A DNA stretch of 64,000 nt from Kryptolebias marmoratus (taxonomy: Eukaryota > Chordata > Actinopteri > Cyprinodontiformes > Rivulidae), in the NCBI RefSeq assembly GCF_001649575.2, contig NC_051449.1, positions 20,611,022-20,675,021 on the forward strand, written 5' to 3'. The position numbers and the translations under genes were made by a program. Of the stretch, positions 35,525 to 47,439 are shown one piece after another (position 1 is the first letter of the stretch; every line of letters begins with the position of its first letter). Below the pieces are notes generated by a model that was given only the letters and a program-made list of their open reading frames with translations, did not search any database and had not been told where the DNA came from.

Positions 35525-35705
35525 GTGCTTTTGAACAATTAATATCTTACCTGTCAACAGTGTTTTTTTGAAGAACCTCAGTTTGGAGAAATAGTTTAAT
35601 TCTGACCGAACTCATGAGCTAACAGCTAGTCCAAGCAGAGCGACATGCTAAAAAAACCTAAAACAACGAAGGCTGTTTTTTTCCTAAAACAACTCCATGC
35701 ACCAA
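35525..35705. mobile_element. TTAA element, single end
   Basis: Reads GAACAATTAATATCTTACCT, then AAGAACCTCAGTTTGGAGAA and GAACTCATGAGCTAACAGCT, matching the left ends at 2961 and 12485. No matching inverted end was found before 36454. Confidence 0.6.
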
Positions 35706-36457
35706 AAAATTCATAACAATTCATTCAACCCCTTGTTTATTAATTGCTTCATTGCCAGCAGTTTACTTTGGTTCACATTTGGCCTCAGACTAGCTGTTAA
35801 CTTGTTATTCTTGTGACTTAAACTATTCTTCAATTGCTTCAAAACTGAATCTATTCGAAATATTACAATGTAAAGTAAAAGAAATTTTTGTGAGAAATTC
35901 TTTGAGAAAAAAATAATCTACTTTAATTACAGTGTTTAGGCAACACATTTTAAGATGTTTGCAAGTCCTGTTTGTGGACTATTGAAACAACCAATATTAT
36001 TTTTGATTTCAATAGAGGTTTTCCGTTACAACAGCAGGAAAACGTTTGCCTGGTTTTAAGCCCTGTGGTACAATTGGGCTGATGAACATTGTGGGACAGG
36101 CCTGTTGAAAGTATCTTGGCAAGCACATCAGTGAGTCGTGTCTGCTCGGCAACACATGAGTGTGGAAACTCCCATTAAGCTCTTTCTCAGAACTAAACTG
36201 TGAATGTGCATCATTAGAGAAAGTCTATTTTAAAACTACTTCAGGAGCTCTAAGAGGCCAAACTCATGTACAGCTAAATGCTAACAACAATGCTGGGGTG
36301 CTAATGTTTACCTAAAATAAATGTCAACTATGTTCATTGTCTTCATTTGGTGAAATTCTGCAATCAAATTCAGGCCAGAGACTCATCTGTAAGCTACTAT
36401 GACTTAAGCTGAAAAAATTAAAATGATGCATAAATTTTATTGGTATTTCTTTTTTAA

Positions 36458-37750
36458 CCCCAACACATTTCAGCCGTTTGATACAGGGTTCTGTGTTAAG
36501 GTGATGAACAATTAACATCTTACTTGTTGTGGATAGCTCTTTGAACAACCTCAGCTTGGAGGAATAGTTTCATTTTGGGCAGACTGATGAGCTAATTTAA
36601 ACATAGCCATGACCAAAGCTGATTGCTGCCATTTTAAAATCACCTCAAAATTCCAATATGTTTTAGAGGTTCATGCAAATACTATTTTATAAACTTTTGA
36701 ATTGCTACCAATTTTGCATGATATGATTATTTCAGTGGAAATAATATGATATTCCAGCATGAAGTGTTACAGATGCTGCTGCTGTTTTCGTTGCAAATAA
36801 CCATAGAATTTTCTTTTAGTAAATAATCATGGACTGAAAAAATGACAGTGATGTAAAAGTTTGGAACAACTTCAATAAATAGGACTGATGAGCTAAAGGC
36901 TAGTCTGAACGCAACAAAGACCAAAGTGGAGTGGTGGTGACTTTGAAGAACTCACATCTTACAAATTAGAAAATACAAATTGGTTCATGTGAACAATATT
37001 TCATAAACCATTACAGTGTTGTCAGTTTCTCATTACACAGAAATTTACAAATAGGTTTTTGGTTATTTGAAAATCCAAAGCAGCAGCAACGAGATGTAAC
37101 ATTTCTGCTGCAGCCTGGATCAGTTCAGAAATAACCACGTAATGTGAAACTGTCAGCAACTTGAAAGTTTAAATAGCAACAACTGCATGAACTGCTGAAG
37201 TTCTTTTAAGACGATCAAATATGCTTTAGAAGTGTCCACTCTCACTGGCTCTTATTTGCTTATCAGTGTGGTCCAATTGGACCCACTTGTGAAGCTAATT
37301 TTGCTGTCTTCCAACAGCTCAAATTTTCAACAAATTATATCTTTACACAAACAACAGCTTCACGTGACACAACAGAAAGATACAGGATACAAGATACTTG
37401 CAGTAATTTACCCTAGGCTGCACTAGAACAGCTACAGCCGGCTGCTGCTGCTGCTATTTGCACTTGCAAATAATCACAGAATCCCATGGTAATACATTTT
37501 TACTGAAAAAATTACGAATTACGAATGATGAAATGAAAAAAGAAATTTCATGAACTGCTATAAAAATTTTGAGATTAGAGCCATTTTAAGACAGCAGCTA
37601 TGCATTTTGTTCTTAGTCTCACTTGACTCTTCATTGGCTCGTCATTCCTGTCAGAATTAAACTATTTTTCAAAACTGAGGTCATTCAAAGAGCTATCTAC
37701 AACAGGCTAGATATTTGTGCATGACTTTAACACAGAACTGTAATGTTTGG
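36458..37750. mobile_element. TTAA element, copy 3
   Basis: TTAA at 36454-36457 is followed by the left end (GGGTTCTGTGTTAAGG, GAACAATTAACATCTTACTT, AGCTCTTTGAACAACCTCAG). The inverted right end is at 37620-37740 (CGTCATTCCTGTCAGAATTA, TTCAAAGAGCTATCTACAAC, AACACAGAACTG). Inner repeat arms are recognisable at 36880-37110 and 37430-37560 (GCTACAGCCGGCTGCTGCTG). About 1.29 kb, close to copy 1. The right target site is eroded. Confidence 0.65.
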
Positions 37751-38599
37751 CAATTGGTAAGGATCCAAGGGCACATGCAGTAGGAGGCAGTTGAATAAAT
37801 GAAACAAAACCAGAGGTCCAAGTGTAACAACAATAAAACAAACAAGCAAACAAGAAAGAAGGACTGAACAGGAGACATGCGTGCAAGGATCTGATAATAA
37901 CTGAGCAAAACCAAGAAGCTTAGATACACTAAAATGTGTGATTAGATAGTGAGAACAAGTGGGCAGATAGTTGATGAGCAACAGGTGAAAGAGGAGCTGA
38001 GGAAACACCCTAACTGGGGATATATAATCTCAAAAGCCCAGGTTATTGGTATTTAATAAACAGAAAACACTGGCAGAAATCACAAAAACATAATGACAAA
38101 CAAGGAAATAGGAAAATCTAACAGGAAAAAATTAATTACCAAAACAAAAACATCAAGAAACCTCCAAAATTGTGACACAGAACTCCACTTGAAAATGGAC
38201 AAAAAACTAGTAGAGCTCTTTGCTCTGCCTGTAGCCTGTTTATACCCTGGCTTTGTACAGAGTTTAGTAAACTCAATAAACATCAGATAAAATCATTTTG
38301 GAAAAAAAACTTGAGCTGCAAAAATCAACCCTTCTCATGTAGTTTATAAAATATGTAAACAGAATGTTCTGCCCTTAAAAACTGATGCTTGGTCAAGAAT
38401 TTATAAGAATTTATTCGTCTACAAATTAACTTGAGTGTCAAAAAGATCCAAATGTGCTCCAAGTACTAACACTACGCTACTTGAAGGCTTCCTTTGCCTT
38501 AAAATGACTTGTTTGGTCTTGTTAGACCCTTTTGTGGCATTTAGCTTAAAAAAAAACTTTACAGCTGTGTTCAGATATTTTCTTTTCAGCAAATTCATT

Positions 38600-38960
38600 T
38601 GGAATCAGAATCCATATTAAACATCTGCACCCATGGTGTCCTCAGACCCACATTACTCTGCAAAAGTGGAAAAATATTAGATCCAATCAATGTGTTCATT
38701 TTTATACTATGGAAACGCAAGGCTTTTGCGTGCAATCCTGGTGAGATTTTGCACTTTATCCGAGTTTCTCGTGGAATCCCTGCATACTCTGCACAGATAA
38801 AACAAACTGGGATTGGTTGTTTGGCAATTCATGCACACTGGAAGATCTTAGCCAGGCTGCTTGTAGCAGCTAATTTGGTGCCTATGGGAGTCCAGAAGAG
38901 GCTTGGAGAGAATTAATGTGCATAATGATCGTTTCCTTTGCTGCAACACAAAGCCAAGCA
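38600..38960. promoter_or_regulatory. Candidate conserved non-coding element
   Basis: Unique-looking, with GATCCAATCAATGTG (CCAAT and PBX-like), GCAAGGCTTTTGCGTGCAAT, TAGCAGCTAATTTGG and GAGAATTAATGTGCATAATG (38908-38927, homeodomain/POU-like). The plus frame 38599-38916 stays open but has no protein motif. Conservation untested. Confidence 0.25.
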
Positions 38961-39294
38961 ATGCATGCTGCTGGTAGGAAAGAAAAACTCAAAGGACATA
39001 AATCAGTGTAGAGCTTTCTCATTGTTATGCAACACAGATTCAGACAACAAAAACTTTGCTTCTAACTGAAGTTACAGCTACCCTGGTGTTATTGAAAGTT
39101 CTTTAAATAATTTATATTTTTAATTAAATAAAATATTTAAGATGTTTAATAATGAAAAAGTTAAAAATATGAATTTTTGTCTAAGTGCTTTTTTGAGTTT
39201 ATGACACATAAATGCCATGAAGTGTTGCTTCGAAAATACAAAGAGAGAGAATGAAATTAAAATAATAAATCAAATGCATGTTTCTCAGAGCGGC

Positions 39295-39655
39295 ATGGAG
39301 GAGCAGTGATTAGCACCGTTGCCTTACATCAAAAAGGTCGCAGGTTTGCCTCTCTGCCTATCTGTGTGGAGTTTACATGTTCTCCCCGTGCACGCACAGG
39401 TTTACTCCGGGTACTCGTTTCCTCCCACAGACCAAAAACATGCATGTTAGATTCACTGGTAACTCTTAAATTGTCCCTAGGTGTGAGTGAGAGTGTGAAT
39501 GGTTGTTTGTATTGTTTGTCTCTATGTGTCCCTGTGATGGACTGGAGACCTGTCTAAGGTGTCCCCCGCCTCTCATACAGTGACTGCTGGAGATAGGCAC
39601 CAGCTCCTCTCAACCCAGAAAGGAGAAAGCAAAACAGTAATGAATGGATGTTTCT
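39295..39655 (+). mobile_element. Fish-wide SINE-like repeat, copy 2
   Basis: Fuller copy of the repeat at 9653: GAGCAGTGATTAGCACCGTT then GCCTTACATC, a degraded box B (GTCGCAGGTTTGCCTC), GTGTGGAGTTTACATGTTCT, CCTCCCACAGACCAAAAACA, AATTGTCCCTAGGTGTGAGT and GATGGACTGGAGACCTGTCT, with a short GAATGGATG tail. Confidence 0.8.
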
Positions 39656-40127
39656 GAAAGACTGGACACTGGAAAGTGTTAACACTTAAAACTGTGAACA
39701 GAAGGTGAACATTTACTGCAGAACATTGGAGGTATTAAAGGGAGATTTTAGGCATTCTGAAGCCAGATTCTGTGTAAAAGTTACCAAGTAACCAAGCAAT
39801 ATCTTACAGAGACACATGAATGGGATGGCTGATCTAGACATACAAACAGCTCCTTCTGCATTGAAAGCCAGTGTTTGGAAGTGTTTTGGCTTCTATAAAG
39901 GGCTTTGGCTTATAAAGGGAGAAGTGAGATCGACAAGAGCCCCTGATAATGAAGGTTTTGTACATGTTTCCATCCAGAGGAGGAAGAGGCAACAGCTTGT
40001 GGTAGCAACTGGCAGCCTCTGCTAATCAGGGGAGTATTAGTCCAGTGATGTCAAAGTTTCCACCAAACCTACAAAAAGAGGAGTGAAATACACAGTCCAG
40101 TACAACTTTTATTATGAATGGTTTGGG

Positions 40128-40262
40128 TCTGCTGCGATGGACTTGCGACCTGTCCAGGGTGTCCCCCGCCTCTCGCACAGTGACTGCTGGGGATAGGCAC
40201 CAGCTCCCCGCGACCCGGAATGGAGAAGCGGGTAAAGAAAATGGATGGATGGATGGATGGTT
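40128..40262 (+). mobile_element. Truncated SINE-like repeat, copy 3
   Basis: Only the 3' part is present: GCGATGGACTTGCGACCTGT, CCAGGGTGTCCCCCGCCTCT, GATAGGCACCAGCTCCCC, GAATGGAGAAGCGGGTAAAG and a GGATGGATGGATGG tail. This is the best preserved of the three tails. Confidence 0.8.
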
Positions 40263-40339
40263 TGGGTCTGCATTCAGTGGTTGGAAACCAGGGGTTGTGA
40301 CCTATGCGTTGCACTTTGAGGCCATCTTAGAGCGTAACC

Positions 40340-40500
40340 ATCCTATGTAGAAGATATTACCACACATCCCTACTCTCAACAGGACCAAAAACAAAGTGGT
40401 CAAAACACAGAAAGCAGATATAATAACATGTGATGCATGGACATCCATTGTCACAGAATCTTATGTCCCTGTACTTAGCATTTTGACTCATTTCTGCTCA
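40340..40500 (+). pseudogene. hAT-family (ZBED-like) transposase fragment
   Basis: The plus-strand translation includes VVKTQKADIITCDAWTSIVT then ESYVPVLSILTHF. The D-x-W-T-S...ESY pattern is the first catalytic region of hAT transposases, also kept in the host ZBED proteins. About 50 residues survive, with no start and no downstream domain, so it is a relic. Confidence 0.65.
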
Positions 40501-40556
40501 GCTTCCTTTGCAGGGAAGCCAAACTCAGGTTTAGAGATAATCCGGGGAAATTTGGA

Positions 40557-40830
40557 TTGGAGCAGCTGGTCCTTTGCATCAAAAGAAGCCAGTTGAGGTG
40601 GTTCAGTCATGTGACTAGAATGCCTCCCTTCAAAGGTTTTCCAGGTACATCACACTGGGAGGAGAACAGATCCAAAACTCACTGGAGGGATTATAAATCC
40701 TCTCTGACTTGGAAAAGTCTTGGGATCCCCCAGGAGCAGCTGGAGAGTGTTGCTGGGGAGAGGGAGATCTGGGTTTCCCTCTTAGACCTGTGGCCCCTAC
40801 GACCTGACTATGAATAAGTAGCAGAAGATG
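40557..40830 (+). pseudogene. Non-LTR retrotransposon 3' coding fragment
   Basis: The plus-strand translation reads LRWFSHVTRMPPFKGFPGTS, then HWRDYKSSLTWKSLGIPQEQ, LESVAGEREIWVSLLDLWPL and RPDYE stop. The order GHV-RMP, WRDY, LGIPQE-LE-VAGERE-W-SLL is the C-terminus found in several fish LINE families. 5'-truncated. Confidence 0.75.
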
Positions 40831-41140
40831 GATAGAAGAATACTCCTACTGATACTGCCTGTACTATTTGCATTTGCAGATTACAAAAGAACTCTGTAAT
40901 AAATTAAGTAAAGATCTTGAAAATAGCGTTTGCATAAACTGTTGCAAAGTTTTTGTGGTTGGAGTTGTTTGAAGACAGCAACAATCTACTCTGGTCTTGC
41001 CTGCATTTGGACTATCTGTTAGCTCAAAATTAATCAACTCTTTCCAACAGAGATCATTCAAAGAGCTATCTTCATCATGTAAGATGAGTTGTTCGTAACT
41101 TTTACACAGAAACTCACTTCAAAATGGCTAAAATATTCCT

Positions 41141-44100
41141 AAAGTGTAATAATTGATCTTTAAAATGTTCTGCTGTGATCAATGGCAGAAAAGTAAGAAA
41201 AAACGTAAAATTTTTAACTGTTTGGTCTGCTGTTCACCATTTTAATACACAACTGAGGATTTAATAGCAACAAGATCAGGATAAAGTGAGATGGGGAAAA
41301 AAATGGTTCAAATGCTTTAATTGTTGTTTTGGTTCCAGGCCACCAAGGGATAGTGGGCATTCATTAAATTGGCTGCTACATCATTTTCACTTAGACTTTG
41401 CTTCACTTTGAAAATGTGATTTTAAAAATACATTGTTTTTTTTCTGTCAATTTTAAGCTTGTGCATGAATGGGAGGTGCAAACACAGAAAAAAGGATTAT
41501 TTTAATATTTGTAATAATGTGGACAGAGCCTTCATCAAATCAAAAAAGCAGATAAAATTGTTGGACACAAGTATAATTGTGTAAACAGTCTCAATGTGGA
41601 TTGAAAACATCTTAACTCACACCACCGTCAGAGGTAATATGGACCTCTTTTATCCACATTTTTGGTAGTCTAAACACAATTTGCCCTGGGCCAAGCTTTA
41701 GGACCTTCTACTGAACTGACGTGACTCCAGAGCTCAGTGTCAGAGTAAAGACTGACAAATGTAATACATTTAACTCCATCATAGTAAAACAATGTGCTGT
41801 CATTTGCTCTCTATACATGTTCACTGTGAATGTAAAATGATCTGGACCCCCTTTATCCACAGGTTTAGTAGTCTGAACACAATCAAAATTATTACCTGGA
41901 TGTCTCAGGGTTAAAATGAATAAAAATAAAAAAGTAAACTCAGCTTGTGCTTGATTAAAGAAAATTAAAAAGCAATCCCTGAATTTTTTTATTTTTAGGC
42001 TAAAAGTTTTATTTATCAGAATTCCTTTTAAATAATAATGTCCATTTTGTTGGATTTTATTAATCAGTGTGGATTATCAGGACTACACATGGTGAGTTTC
42101 TCTTAATGTTTGTTCTGATTGTTTTAGAGCTGATTAGACCCACTGTGGTCGCTGTGTAATAAAACGTACTGTGTCAGTCACAGGGTAACAATTTTAGGGT
42201 TATGTTTCATTATATTCATCTAATAAACACAGCAGAAGATGACAGATGATTGTTTTACTATGGTGGAGTTTCACGTGTTAAATTCTTCAATCTTTGCTCT
42301 GACTCTGTGGTCTGAGTTCCCAAATCATTTTATCCACCTTCATTTCTCTCATAGCATGTATGTTAGCCTAATTATCTGATTAATTGGGTACTAAATAACT
42401 CCATATAATGTGACCTGAGTGTCTCTGAACCATGTTAATGTAAAAACAAATACAGTTCAGATGTCTGAATGTGCTGTAGTTTTTAAAGAAACATCAGCAG
42501 ACATGCTGTCACACTGTTTGCTGCTCAGCTGACAGCCCTCTGTGTGTATCTGCATACAGAACGGGTAAGTGACATCCGATCACAACAATGTTTTGTAGTA
42601 CACACTAAAGGGACCAGGAGTGAACACACTCATCCACCTGCAGTCAGATCACTCAGGACAGAAGTCAGTGCAAGGTCTGAACAGAGTTTGTGTTTACAAA
42701 TTAATGACCAATATTCTCCAACCAGAATTCCTGAGAAGGTTGGGGAATGTCCCTTTGGCATTTCCTGAGTGACCAATCTACAGTTTTGACTGAAACTAAA
42801 GAGGCTAGGACAAAGCTGCGTGGGTAACATAACAGAGTGACATTGTTAACTCTTCTGCATGTGGAAAAATGATAATGGGAATTTCCCTCCCAAAAAATCT
42901 TGATTTTTCGTTATTATTTCAAATAATCTCTAAGATGCTCCCATTTCTGTAGAAACCTTTGATCAAAGTGTAATCCTGCCATGGCCGTGTTTGCTGGGAA
43001 TCCCATCAAAATCCTTGAAACAAGACAAAGTCTTTCGCAGTCAGAGTACATGTAACTGTTAAAGTGAACAAGATGACGGTTTCAGAGTATGACATCTTTG
43101 ATTGGAGGTGTAGAACGCGGCGGCACAAAAACCAGCGTAAGTGCTTTGAAAACTTACCTCAAGGCCATTTAATGCCAGCGTGGAACATCCGCCCACATAC
43201 TGTATCAACCAGCTCAGTGCTACTGTCTGTCTGAGGCTGCAATGAGTCATGAGGAAAAGTAAAACCGTAAACTTTCTGTTCGTTAAAAACACCCGCATGT
43301 TAGGATGACTAAAACAGTTAGCGATTCAGTTACTGTGGTCAAGAGACACAGAGTCATCCTTACACAAAGCATGAGATCATCTTTAGCACTTTAGGTACTT
43401 TTAAAGAATATGTAGCATGCCTACAGTTGTGTGGAATCACATGTCATCTGCATCAGCTCGAAAATCCTTTAAAATCACATATTTGTCTCAATCAAACCAT
43501 GCTAATAAAATCAAATGTGGCATGGTTGTGCCTAATTTCAGTTGTGGCTGGAATATTATCATCTACAGTTTTTCCTTTGAAAAATGAAAAAAACTGAAAT
43601 TATTTTATATTTAAATGATGATTCAGGTTTTAGTGAACAATTGGTTTTCCAAGGCCTTAATCTGGATAATTTTAAAAACAGAGACTTTATGCTGAGAAAA
43701 ACAGAAACAAATAAATAAATAAACTTCCGAGAGGAGATTTTTAAAATCACCGTTTTTGGTGTCTGTTTGAACACAAGGTACAAAGCGTCCCTGCCTCTGT
43801 CTACAATAACATGGATGTTTTTTTTCTCCGTTTATATTGTTTACTCTGTCTACACATTCTAGTAACAAGATTACTGCCAACGGTACATAATATGCCTGCC
43901 AGTAAATGATCAGAGTAATCAAAATCCAAAGCATGAATTCCCTCACACAACAATCCTGAATATATGTGTTTAATATGTAAATACATAACTGTGATGGGGT
44001 GAAAGGTCAATTTCACTGATAATGACATTGTCCATGATGTAAATTGTTCAGTTTAAGAAGAAGTAGGAACATGAAACATCAGCTATTAGTTGTAATGTGA

Positions 44101-44150
44101 AGAACCTACCTGTTGATGACTACCAGCCTATCCAAACCATTTTATAATCA
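41141..44150. other. Intergenic, no gene seen
   Basis: AT-rich spacer. Frames at 42544-42768, 43059-43298 and 43559-44028 have no motif. Nothing repetitive was classified. Confidence 0.4.
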
Positions 44151-44454
44151 GTGTCAGGATCTGTGTCTTTGTTTCTTTTTGTGGGTTTTACTGCTCTGTG
44201 TTGTTTCTTTTTGCTATCAAGTTTAGCTCCTTTGTTCCTCTGTGCCATTTGCTGTTTCCCTCAGTCAGCCCTGCTCCTCAGCCCTACTCACTTCACTCAC
44301 ACCTGTCCCTATTCATCAGTCGCACCTGCAGCTACTTCCTCATCAATACTCCTCATCTTCATCCTCAGTCATCCTGTTAGCTCCCAGTTTCCAGCCTGCA
44401 TCTCTTTCTGCCCAGTTTTTCTGTGCTTCTAATGTTTCAATTTAGTGTTCTTAT
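44151..44454. repeat. Possible dispersed repeat, pyrimidine-rich
   Basis: TGTCAGGATCTGTGTCTTTG to CTGCCCAGTTTTTCTGTGCT is CT-rich and carries words (CACACCTGTCCC, AGTCGCACCTGCAGC, CCAGCCTGCATCTCTTTCTG) that I associate with dispersed fish elements. The overlapping plus frames at 44151-44445 reflect the pyrimidine bias. Class not determined. Confidence 0.35.
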
Positions 44455-44489
44455 TGCCATGTCCGCCTTTGTTTATGGCGGACATGGCA
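44455..44489. repeat. Perfect 13-bp stem-loop
   Basis: Arms TGCCATGTCCGCC (44455-44467) and GGCGGACATGGCA (44477-44489) are exact reverse complements with a 9-nt loop (TTTGTTTAT). Confidence 0.9.
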
Positions 44490-44498
44490 TAAACAATG

Positions 44499-44613
<115 letters not shown>

Positions 44614-44959
44614 ATGATGACATTTTTATCCTAAACATTTGTGGAGTTACACCATGGATAACTTACTGTGGACTATACTATAGATGGACAAATAGGAACA
44701 ATCTTGGGAACAAAGACATTTCTGTGTTACTCAAATGTAAAGCTGCAGCATAGACAAGGTTTTAACAAATGGGTCACCTGTGACCCTAAACTTTGACCAT
44801 GTAACCTTGAAATGTGGACAAAAAAATTGTTAAAATAAATCTCAGGAGTAGTATATATGAGACTAACTTTGATGAGAAATATTTAAACGCATAACAGACG
44901 ATACCATAAAAAAAACTTCCAAACTTCCACCTCGCCTTTTCACATGGGTGGTTCCACTT

Positions 44960-45190
44960 TGACTTCAAGCTCAGGTCCTCTACCAGAGGCCTGGGAGCTT
45001 GAGGGTTCTCCTCAGTATCTTAGCTGTTTATAGGACTGTGCACTTCTGGACAAAGATCCCTGAGGTTGTTCCTGGGATCTGTTGGAATCATTCTTCCAGT
45101 TTGGGAGTCTGATGACCACTGGTACCACTGAGACCTTGACTTTCCTCAACTTCTATATTTCCTCTTTCAACCCTTGGTAAAACTCTGCAG
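44960..45190 (-). pseudogene. Non-LTR retrotransposon coding fragment
   Basis: Plus-strand words CTGGGAGCTTGAGGGTTCTC, CTCAGTATCTTAGCTGTTTA, TGTTCCTGGGATCTGTTGGA and CCAGTTTGGGAGTCTGATGA are the complement of a coding segment found in fish retroelement proteins (PKLGEW-QQIPGT, then SVQKSAVLGTAKILR-like). Frames are broken. It runs into a TA repeat. Confidence 0.6.
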
Positions 45191-45212
45191 CCAAAAATGT
45201 TCTATCATCAGT

Positions 45213-45214
<2 letters not shown>

Positions 45215-45287
<73 letters not shown>
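45215..45287. repeat. (TA)n microsatellite
   Basis: About 36 uninterrupted TA units between GTGGA and AAATTG. Confidence 0.95.
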
Positions 45288-45290
<3 letters not shown>

Positions 45291-46544
45291 TGTAATTAAT
45301 CTTACGGTTTAAATTTTATTGAAATGTAATGAAAATGATTGTTTAAACAAAGAAGCAAAATTAGACAAACATCTATTTTATCAGATTTTTGTTTTCTTGT
45401 TGTAAGTACCCAAAGAAAAAAAAAAGTTAAAATTTAAATTTTCTTGCATAATATTTTAATCTTTTAGGAAATGAGTATTTGTTGATTATTCTTTTTTTCA
45501 ATCATTTAGTTGAGAATGAATATGAGTGACAATCACCAAATTTCCCATGTTACCACATCCCAAGCTTCAGTGGATTTTCTTGGGAATATGGAGCTAACCG
45601 CTGCAGGAAGACCCTCCGTCACGGTCTGATACAGTTCTGGTCACATGAGCAACAGAACTGCTCATATCGTTGCAGCATTTTGGAAATCACGTCTATCAGC
45701 TGTGCCCCCTGAACCCTGGTTTCTTCCTCTGAGGATAGGACATTTTTGGCTGCAGGGGCTAAAGAAAATTCTTTTATGTGTGTGACTGTGGCTTTTTTTG
45801 TTGTTGTTGTTAAAACTTTTCATGTAGTGCATCTCTGTAAACAAACTTGGTTCTGGAAATGATCCAACAGCCAAAGATTCACCTGTCATATGACCACTAA
45901 TTACAAATAATAATAATTAAAACTGCAAGCAGTGATAACATTTATGCATTGGCGTGACCCGGACCACATGGATATCTTGCTGAGGTGGCCGCCCTCCTTT
46001 CTCTCCGTGTCCCCATCTGCTCCGAAGAGGACTTGCGTCCTCCTCTGGGCACTACTACACCTTGTCATGTTGTCCAAAGGCCTTTCAGTGCAAAGTGAAT
46101 ATCACCAAGAATTGCTATTTTATTCAAAATGGTCGACCTCCCGTAGGTTTTACAATATGGTGCCAAGAGACTTTTGTGTAGGTCAATGCACTTGTGTACC
46201 AAATTCTGTATGCGTAAAGAGGTTGGAGAACCTGCTTTCAAAATGGCGCCTGAAAGCCAATTTGCCACGCCCACATCCGGATTTCTGCCCCTCCGCATAT
46301 TTACGCTACTTCAAAGAAATGTGTAAGTTTCGTGATGCTCGTCCCACCAGAACATAGTAATTATCATGTCCTGTCGGGAGAAAAATGAACAAACAAATAA
46401 ATAAATAAACAGGCTAAAAACAGAAGGGTCCTCGTGGTTTCACAGCACTTGGGCCCTAATAAACCCCTTTAGTGAAATAAAACAAGATGTATATTTTATA
46501 TTGCAGCCTGCAGCATCAGTGGGCAGTTTTTCAATAATTTCTTT
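45288..46544. other. Intergenic, no gene recognised
   Basis: The 141-codon plus frame at 45932-46357 is unusually long and GC-richer, with text such as TTCAAAATGGTCGACC and CAAAATGGCGCCTGAAAGCC that resembles a dispersed fish repeat. No protein motif is seen, so I treat it as non-coding repeat material of unknown class. Confidence 0.35.
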
Positions 46545-46975
46545 CTCAAGGTTTAAAATAAAGGTAAAACACGTTTCTCCCAGTCTAGTTGAAGTGTGTC
46601 TCACAGACTGGGCAAGCATGGCATTAATCAAAGAAACTACCAAGAGGCCAAAGATAACACTGATGGAGCTGCACAGCTCTTCTGCAGGAATGGGAGGATC
46701 TGTCCATCGGAGCACTTTAAGCTGCACAGAGTTGGGCTTCATGAAAAAGCAGATTGGAAAAAACGTTACTTAGAAAAGGCAGCTCATTTTGATTTTTTTT
46801 CCTTGAAAACATGTGGAAGAAGGTGCTATGGTCAGATGGGATTAAAATTGAACTTTTTGGGATCAAGGACATCATGTCTGGCACAAACCTTACACCTGTC
46901 ATCATGCTGTGAACACAACCCCACAGTGAAGCATGGTGGTGGCAGCATCACTGAAACAGAAATACACTGAATAAG
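46545..46975 (+). mobile_element. Tc1-like transposase fragment, plus orientation
   Basis: Translations in shifting frames give RVGLHEKADWKKRYLEKA, then SCCEHNPTVKHGGGSI, which match the middle of Tc1 transposase (the H-x-PxVKHGGGS-like block). The DNA CCCACAGTGAAGCATGGTGG at 46921 is the complement of the usual CCACCATGCTTCACTGT word. 5' and 3' parts are missing. Confidence 0.75.
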
Positions 46976-47439
46976 CCAACCATAGCACAGTTCAAAACAG
47001 AAATAAGAATTAAGACCTGCAGTGTAGATCTGTAGCAGAGCTGAGGATAGACTGAGCAGACATGTAAAGGAAAAAATTACTTTAAGTGCAGTTATATACT
47101 GGTCTAGCTAGAATAGTGACAGCACTTTGTAATTTTATAACAGTAGCACACTGGGTCAGTATTTTGTCACAGCTAACGGTTGACTGGGGCTGGTAAGAGG
47201 CTCATTACAGAATACTTTTGTCCCCCGTTTTCACAATAAGCATGATATATATTTATTTAAACAAAATAAGGTGATTTCCATGTGTTTTTAGACTGAAGAC
47301 AGCTGATGGCAAGGCAATAATGTGTCTTCAACACATAAACAATACACAGTATTAAGTGTAGCACCTTGCAATATGGCGGCCATGAATCTTGTCTAATGTT
47401 GTCAGTGGCCATTCCAATGCATTTCTTTTTGAGAGAGCA

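Larger units (their letters stand above)
39739..41140. mobile_element. TTAA element, copy 4, filled with nested insertions
   Basis: The left end follows TTAA at 39735-39738 (AGGGAGATTTTAGGCATTCT, AGATTCTGTGTAAAAG). The inverted right end is at 40980-41140 (TTCAAAGAGCTATCTTCATC, GTAACTTTTACACAGAAACT, CAAAATGGCTAAAATATTCC). Between them lie a truncated SINE (40128-40262), a hAT transposase relic (40340-40500) and a LINE 3' fragment (40557-40830). Calling the two ends one original element is inference from their matching orientation. Confidence 0.5.

Noticed and set aside
45932..46357. 141-codon plus frame
   Set aside because: Text resembles a dispersed fish repeat (AAAATGG words) and the protein has no recognisable motif.
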